Of a stretch of DNA of 52,858 nt, positions 49,161 through 52,858 are shown piece by piece. The position numbers and the translations under genes are program-made. This stretch comes from Bradyrhizobium sp. YR681. GTDB lineage: Bacteria > Pseudomonadota > Alphaproteobacteria > Rhizobiales > Xanthobacteraceae. Positions within the stretch are counted from its first letter, which is position 1. Every line of letters starts with the position of its first letter. The DNA is taken from positions 1 to 52,858 of the forward strand of contig NZ_AKIY01000292.1 in assembly GCF_000282615.1 (NCBI RefSeq), given 5' to 3'. A model generated the notes under the pieces. It ran no database searches. It saw only the letters and a list, made by a program, of their open reading frames with translations, and was not told the origin of the DNA.

Positions 49161-49664
49161 CTACTGCTTGGCTCCGGTCCAGGTCCCGACGCAGCCGTCG
49201 GATCGCTGGAATGTGCCGGAGCCGCTGCGGCCCGAGAATCGGCCGGACATGGTCCAGCTCAGGCCCCCGGCGGCTCCCGTTCCGGATGTTGCGCCATTCG
49301 GACTGACCTGAGCAGTGCCGTATTGCCCGATCATCTTGCCGCTGGTGATGACCACCGTGTCGGTGGAGCCGGCGCAGGTCTTGCCGACGCTCGTCAAAAC
49401 CCATGCGCCATCATAATTGCCACCTCCACCGCTCCTTTGCGGCGCGCGGCCCGGCGCGTCGGCCTCGGGCCTGCTGCGCCGCGCCGGTTTCGAAGGCTCG
49501 GCTGCCCGCGGCGCCTCGCGCGAGCCGGACAACGACTTTTCGTCATTGCCGATGCTGCCGCCTGCGCTTCCGGATTGCGCCCGCGCCGTATCGGGCAAGG
49601 CGACGATCGCGAGCGCGGCTGACAGCAGCGCGGCTTCGGGGCGATATCGAAATCGGTTCTGCAT
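49161..49664 (-). CDS. Secreted protein with C-terminal beta-rich domain, unknown
   Basis: This 167-residue protein has a signal peptide (LLSAALAIVALPDTARA), then a low-complexity Ser/Arg/Ala/Pro segment (about 30-80) and a C-terminal domain of about 80 residues: NYDGAWVLTSVGKTCAG, TVVITSGKMIGQYG, GTFQRSDGCVGTWTGAKQ. The two cysteines could pair. The domain looks like a small beta-barrel or lipocalin-like unit found in rhizobial exported proteins of unknown function. No strong ribosome binding site precedes the ATG; two 18-bp tandem repeats lie just upstream. Confidence 0.65.
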   Translation of the reverse strand: MQNRFRYRPEAALLSAALAIVALPDTARAQSGSAGGSIGNDEKSLSGSREAPRAAEPSKPARRSRPEADAPGRAPQRSGGGGNYDGAWVLTSVGKTCAGSTDTVVITSGKMIGQYGTAQVSPNGATSGTGAAGGLSWTMSGRFSGRSGSGTFQRSDGCVGTWTGAKQ

Positions 49665-49680
49665 ACTGCATGTGTCTCAA

Positions 49681-49716
49681 TTGCATTGTCTGAAAAAATT
49701 GCATTGTCTGAAAAAC
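49681..49716. repeat. Tandem duplication of an 18-bp unit
   Basis: TTGCATTGTCTGAAAAAA (49681-49698) is repeated as TTGCATTGTCTGAAAAAC (49699-49716). It lies 17 bp upstream of the secreted-protein start (minus strand), so it may be a duplicated regulatory element or simply replication slippage. Confidence 0.7.
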
Positions 49717-49902
49717 GAACGGTCTACCGGGACGCGGGCCGCGCCTGCAATGCGGCCAGATTTGCCGGTCTCGTCCCACGCGTCAAGCGCTGCGTCGTCC
49801 GCACTTCGGCCTTGCTCGTGGCGGATCGTATTGCCAACGCGAGCGTGTACCACTACGCTTTACGCTCGCCAGCTCAAACGGTCTCACGATTGCCGCGCGG
49901 TC

Positions 49903-50700
49903 ATGCCGAAATTTCTTCGTATCGGTGTCCACCAGTCGAACGTGTCAGGGTACACGTCGAAGGCGTGGTGCGTCAGGCGCGCCGGCTCGACGATTTTCCT
50001 GAAATGGGGTGCCGTCGAGGTCCAGGGCGCGGGTAGCGGGCGAAAGGTCTATTGGACGCGTTTGCCGCAGGAGAAGACGATCCGCTGCCGCACGGCGGAG
50101 CGGGCCCAGGATTATGCAAAGGCCGCGATCGCGCGGCGCCGCAGCCATCGCTATGAGCCGCTGAGCGGGCCGATTGCGAACCGGCCCCGATCGGCCGGCG
50201 GAAGCGCGGACAGCAAACAGGCTGTCGCCACCATCCTGATCGTCGACATCGTCGGGTCGACCGCAAAGGCCGCCAAGCTCGGCGATGCGCGCTGGACGAA
50301 GATCATCGGCCATTATTACGCCGCCGTCCGCAAGGAGCTGAAGAGTTCGCGCGGCAAGGAAATCGTGACGACGGGTGACGGCGTGCTGGCGACGTTCAGG
50401 GTGCCGGCGGCCGGGATCAATTGCGCGACTGCGATCCAGAAGGCGGTGCGCACCCTCGGCCTCGACATCAGGGTGGGCCTGCACGCCGGCGAGTATTCGA
50501 TGAGCGGCGGCGAGATGGTCGGTCTCGCCCTCCACATCGGCACCCGCGTCGCCGCCAAGGCGCGCGCCGGCGAGGTTCTGGTGTCGAGCGCGGTGAAGGA
50601 GCTGATGACGTCGCCGTCAACGATCAGCTTCAGGGATCACGGCGTCCATCAGCTCAAGGGCGTGCCGGAGCGCTGGCGGCTGTACCGGGTGGAGGCGTGA
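49903..50700 (+). CDS. Class III adenylate cyclase with N-terminal WGR-like domain
   Basis: The ATG at 49903 gives 265 residues; the frame is open to 49417 but the upstream part looks non-coding. Residues about 18-80 (YTSKAWCVRRAGSTIFLKWG, AVEVQG, RCRTAERAQDYAKAAIARR) follow the WGR-domain pattern seen in nucleic-acid- or PARP-linked proteins. The cyclase domain (about 105-260) has the metal aspartates in LIVDIVGSTAKA and TTGDGVLATF. It lacks the usual VIGDxVNxASR stretch, where VGLALHIGTRVAAKA takes its place. It is expected to make cAMP. The WGR-cyclase combination is unusual. The end overlaps the convergent TPR-glycosyltransferase gene by 47 bp. Confidence 0.8.
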   Translation: MPKFLRIGVHQSNVSGYTSKAWCVRRAGSTIFLKWGAVEVQGAGSGRKVYWTRLPQEKTIRCRTAERAQDYAKAAIARRRSHRYEPLSGPIANRPRSAGGSADSKQAVATILIVDIVGSTAKAAKLGDARWTKIIGHYYAAVRKELKSSRGKEIVTTGDGVLATFRVPAAGINCATAIQKAVRTLGLDIRVGLHAGEYSMSGGEMVGLALHIGTRVAAKARAGEVLVSSAVKELMTSPSTISFRDHGVHQLKGVPERWRLYRVEA

Positions 50701-52858
50701 GGCGACGTGCAAGTGCGGGGATCGCCTCGTCATCCGCATTGTCGCGGCTGCGCCACGCGGAGACCGCGCGCTCCAGCTCGCGGCGAACGCCATCCACGAC
50801 GCTGGCCCAGTCGCCCGGCGCTGGTTGCCGGAACAGCCGCATCGACCGATACCACGGGCTGTCGTCGCGGTTGAGCAGCCAGCGCCAGTCCGGGCTGAAA
50901 GGCACCATCGTCCAGACCGGAACGCCCAGCGCGCCGGCGAGGTGAACGACGCTGGTGTCGACCGAGATCACCAGGTCGAGGCAGCAGACCAGCGCCGCCG
51001 TGTCGCTGAAATCCGTAAGCCGTTCCGTCAGGTCGACGATGTCGGGACGTTCGCCGAGGAAGGCGCGATCCTGATCCCGGACGCCTTTTTGCAGGCTGAC
51101 GAATTGGACGTCGCAATCCAGCACAGGGGCAAGCGCGCGCAGGGCCATCGATCGGTTGTGATCGTTCTTATGCTCCGGTTGTCCCGACCAGACGAGACCG
51201 ACGCGGAAGCGATTGCGCCGGCCAAGCCGGTCCTCGAGCCGGCCTTCCCAGGCGTTCACGCGCGCCGCCGGAGGCGCGGGAAGATACGACTTCGCGAACG
51301 GGATCGTACCGAGCCGTGTCGCGAACACGGCGGGCAGGGCTCCAAGCGGACAGTGCAGGTCGAACGCCAGCGACGTTGCGGACGGGCGGCTGATGCAATT
51401 TGCGACGCCGGGCACCCCGGCCAGCAGCCGCTGGATCGGAGGCTGGACCTCCAGGATCACGCGCGCTCCGAGCGCGGCCACCATGGGCACATAGCGCGCG
51501 AACTGGATCGCATCGCCCAATCCCTCGTCGGCGTGAAGCAATATGGTCTTGCCTTCGATCGGCTGGTCACCGCGCCAGAGGGGTTGGGAAAAGCCGCGAT
51601 CGAGCAAGCCGACGGGAAGCTTCCAGCGCTCTTCGCGCCCAGGCCAGCCTCGCTCGAAGTCTCCGGTCAGCAGCTGAAGCGTGGCCAGATTATAGGTCGT
51701 CGGCGCGTGCTGCGGGTCGACCGCCAGGGATCTGCGAAAGGTCGCGAAGGCTTCATCCAGCAATTGCAGCTTCAGCAACGCCAATGCCTTGTTGTTGAGG
51801 ACTGCGGTGAAATCCGGTCGAAGTTCAAGCGCCCGATCGAATTGCGCCAATGCCTGCTCCATCCGGCCAAGTCTCGAATACAGCAAACCGAGGTTGTTGT
51901 GGGTTTCCGGCAGGCGGGGGTCGAGCGCAATGGACCTGGTGTAGTCGGCCTCCGCCTCCTCGAACCGGTTCGCCTCCTGGAGGCAAACGCCGCGCATTTG
52001 ATAGAGAACCGCGGAGTTCGGGTTCAGTTTCTCGGCCGCGTTGAAGCGTTCCAGCGCCTCCGCGTACCGGCCGAGATTGAACAGCTGTTCGCCGCTTCTG
52101 TTCACGGCATCCAGGATTTTCGGATCGAGCTTCGGCACCCGCTGCACGCGCAGCTCCGCCTCTTCCGTGCGCTTGAGTTGCTGGAGCAGGCTGCCGAGCG
52201 AATTCGCGCGGCCCGCATCCTGTGGCTTGGAGGGCAGGGCCTTGCTCTGATGCAGCCGTGCTCCCGGCTGCCGCGTGGAAACCAGGTCCTCCAGCTCGCG
52301 GCGAACGTTGTCCACGACGCTGACCCAGTCGCCTCGCGTCACTTGCCTGAACAGCCTCATGGATTGATACCAAGGGCTGTCGTCGCGGTTGAGCATCCAG
52401 CGCCAGTCCGGGTTGAACGGCACCATCGTCCAGACCGGAACGCCCAGCGCGCCGGTCAGGTGAACGACGCTGGTGTCGACCGAGATCACCAGATCGAGGC
52501 AGGACAACAGCGCCGCCGTATCGGTGAAATCCTTGAGCTGGTCCGTCAGGTCGATGATATCAGGACGTTCGCCGAGGTAGGCCCGGTCCTGGTCCCGGAT
52601 GCCCTTTTGCAGGCTGACGAACTGAACGTCGGTCTCCAGCAGGGGCGCGAGCGTGCGCAGGGTCATCGATCGGTTGCTGTCGTTCTTGTGATCCGGATTT
52701 CCCGACCAGACGAGACCAACGCGGAGGCGATTGCGGGGGCCGGTCAGGCCTTCAAGCCGGTCTTCCCACGCCTTCACACGCTCGGCCGGGGGCGCGGGAA
52801 GGTAACGATCCGCGAACGGGATCGTGTCGAGCCGCGTCCTGAACGCCAGCGGCAGGCT
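50654..52858 (-). CDS. TPR/glycosyltransferase-9-like protein with duplicated modules, 5'-partial
   Basis: The frame is open to the right edge, so the gene starts outside the window; an internal GTG at 52777 is not the start. The visible part is 734 residues: a glycosyltransferase-like half-module (RVGLVWSGNPDHKNDSNRSM, then FVSLQKGIRDQDRAYL and VISVDTSVVHLTGALGVPVW), about five TPR units (for example NLGRYAEALERFNAAEKLNP), and a second full glycosyltransferase-like module with GLGDAIQFARYVP and the same VWSGQPEHKND and VISVDTSVVHLAGALG motifs. The module resembles heptosyltransferase/O-GlcNAc-transferase-type GT-B folds. It probably transfers a sugar to proteins or surface glycan. The repeated nucleotides suggest a recent internal duplication. 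Confidence 0.85.
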   Translation of the reverse strand, partial: SLPLAFRTRLDTIPFADRYLPAPPAERVKAWEDRLEGLTGPRNRLRVGLVWSGNPDHKNDSNRSMTLRTLAPLLETDVQFVSLQKGIRDQDRAYLGERPDIIDLTDQLKDFTDTAALLSCLDLVISVDTSVVHLTGALGVPVWTMVPFNPDWRWMLNRDDSPWYQSMRLFRQVTRGDWVSVVDNVRRELEDLVSTRQPGARLHQSKALPSKPQDAGRANSLGSLLQQLKRTEEAELRVQRVPKLDPKILDAVNRSGEQLFNLGRYAEALERFNAAEKLNPNSAVLYQMRGVCLQEANRFEEAEADYTRSIALDPRLPETHNNLGLLYSRLGRMEQALAQFDRALELRPDFTAVLNNKALALLKLQLLDEAFATFRRSLAVDPQHAPTTYNLATLQLLTGDFERGWPGREERWKLPVGLLDRGFSQPLWRGDQPIEGKTILLHADEGLGDAIQFARYVPMVAALGARVILEVQPPIQRLLAGVPGVANCISRPSATSLAFDLHCPLGALPAVFATRLGTIPFAKSYLPAPPAARVNAWEGRLEDRLGRRNRFRVGLVWSGQPEHKNDHNRSMALRALAPVLDCDVQFVSLQKGVRDQDRAFLGERPDIVDLTERLTDFSDTAALVCCLDLVISVDTSVVHLAGALGVPVWTMVPFSPDWRWLLNRDDSPWYRSMRLFRQPAPGDWASVVDGVRRELERAVSAWRSRDNADDEAIPALARRLTPPPGTAASAPARP

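Noticed and set aside
1..52858. tRNA, rRNA, CRISPR array, insertion sequence, prophage or integrase
   Set aside because: Looked for direct-repeat/spacer arrays, transposase or integrase motifs and tRNA-like ends; nothing convincing was found. The repeats present are short palindromes.

Overview
The window looks like chromosomal DNA of a high-GC alphaproteobacterium, most likely Bradyrhizobium or a close relative. This is inferred from strongly GC-biased third positions (long antisense shadow frames everywhere), several families common in Bradyrhizobium (a DUF3551-type small secreted protein, a DUF6492 protein, many class III adenylate cyclases), and dispersed palindromic repeats of the kind frequent in its intergenic regions. 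No rRNA, tRNA, CRISPR array, transposase or integrase was seen.

Layout. 1-3029: the 3' end of a PQQ-type sugar dehydrogenase fused to cytochrome c, a gluconolactonase-like protein and a histone-deacetylase-fold hydrolase. 3099-11778 (minus): a compact nonribosomal peptide locus with one 2147-residue synthetase (A-T-C-A-T-C, no thioesterase), two very small ORFs, a phosphopantetheinyl transferase and a luciferase-like monooxygenase. 11914-16175: a SAM/cyclase/AAA/TPR signalling protein coupled to a PIMT-like methyltransferase. 16271-21184: surface-polysaccharide genes (DUF6492 transferase, GH10 endoxylanase, glycosyltransferase, Wzx-type flippase). 21552-28257: desaturase, L,D-transpeptidase, methyltransferase, exported caspase-WD40 protein and a VOC protein. 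28497-33836: a catabolic or uptake regulon arranged divergently around a TetR gene with two large palindromic operators. 34024-36565 (minus): a four-gene DUF2282 / DUF692 / DUF2063 / DoxX operon that matches the recently recognised bufferin-type RiPP systems (metal-binding peptides modified by a multinuclear non-heme iron oxidase), with an ECF-sigma-like promoter in front. 36872-47603: a membrane-bound cyclase, a shikimate-dehydrogenase/amidohydrolase/ABC-binding-protein operon, a molybdenum hydroxylase operon (IorA/IorB-like plus diheme cytochrome), HutD-like protein and a soluble cyclase. 47622-50700: small secreted or membrane proteins and a cyclase with a WGR-like N-terminus. 50654-52858: the 3' part of a TPR/glycosyltransferase protein with an internal 1518-bp duplication.

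The two loci most worth attention are the bufferin-like RiPP operon, where precursor, modifying enzyme, partner, DoxX protein and a plausible promoter are all visible, and the synthetase locus, where the second adenylation domain lacks the aspartate that binds alpha-amino groups and the enzyme ends in a condensation domain. Products and substrates of both are inferred. Functional assignments rest on motif recognition by eye; no searches were run.
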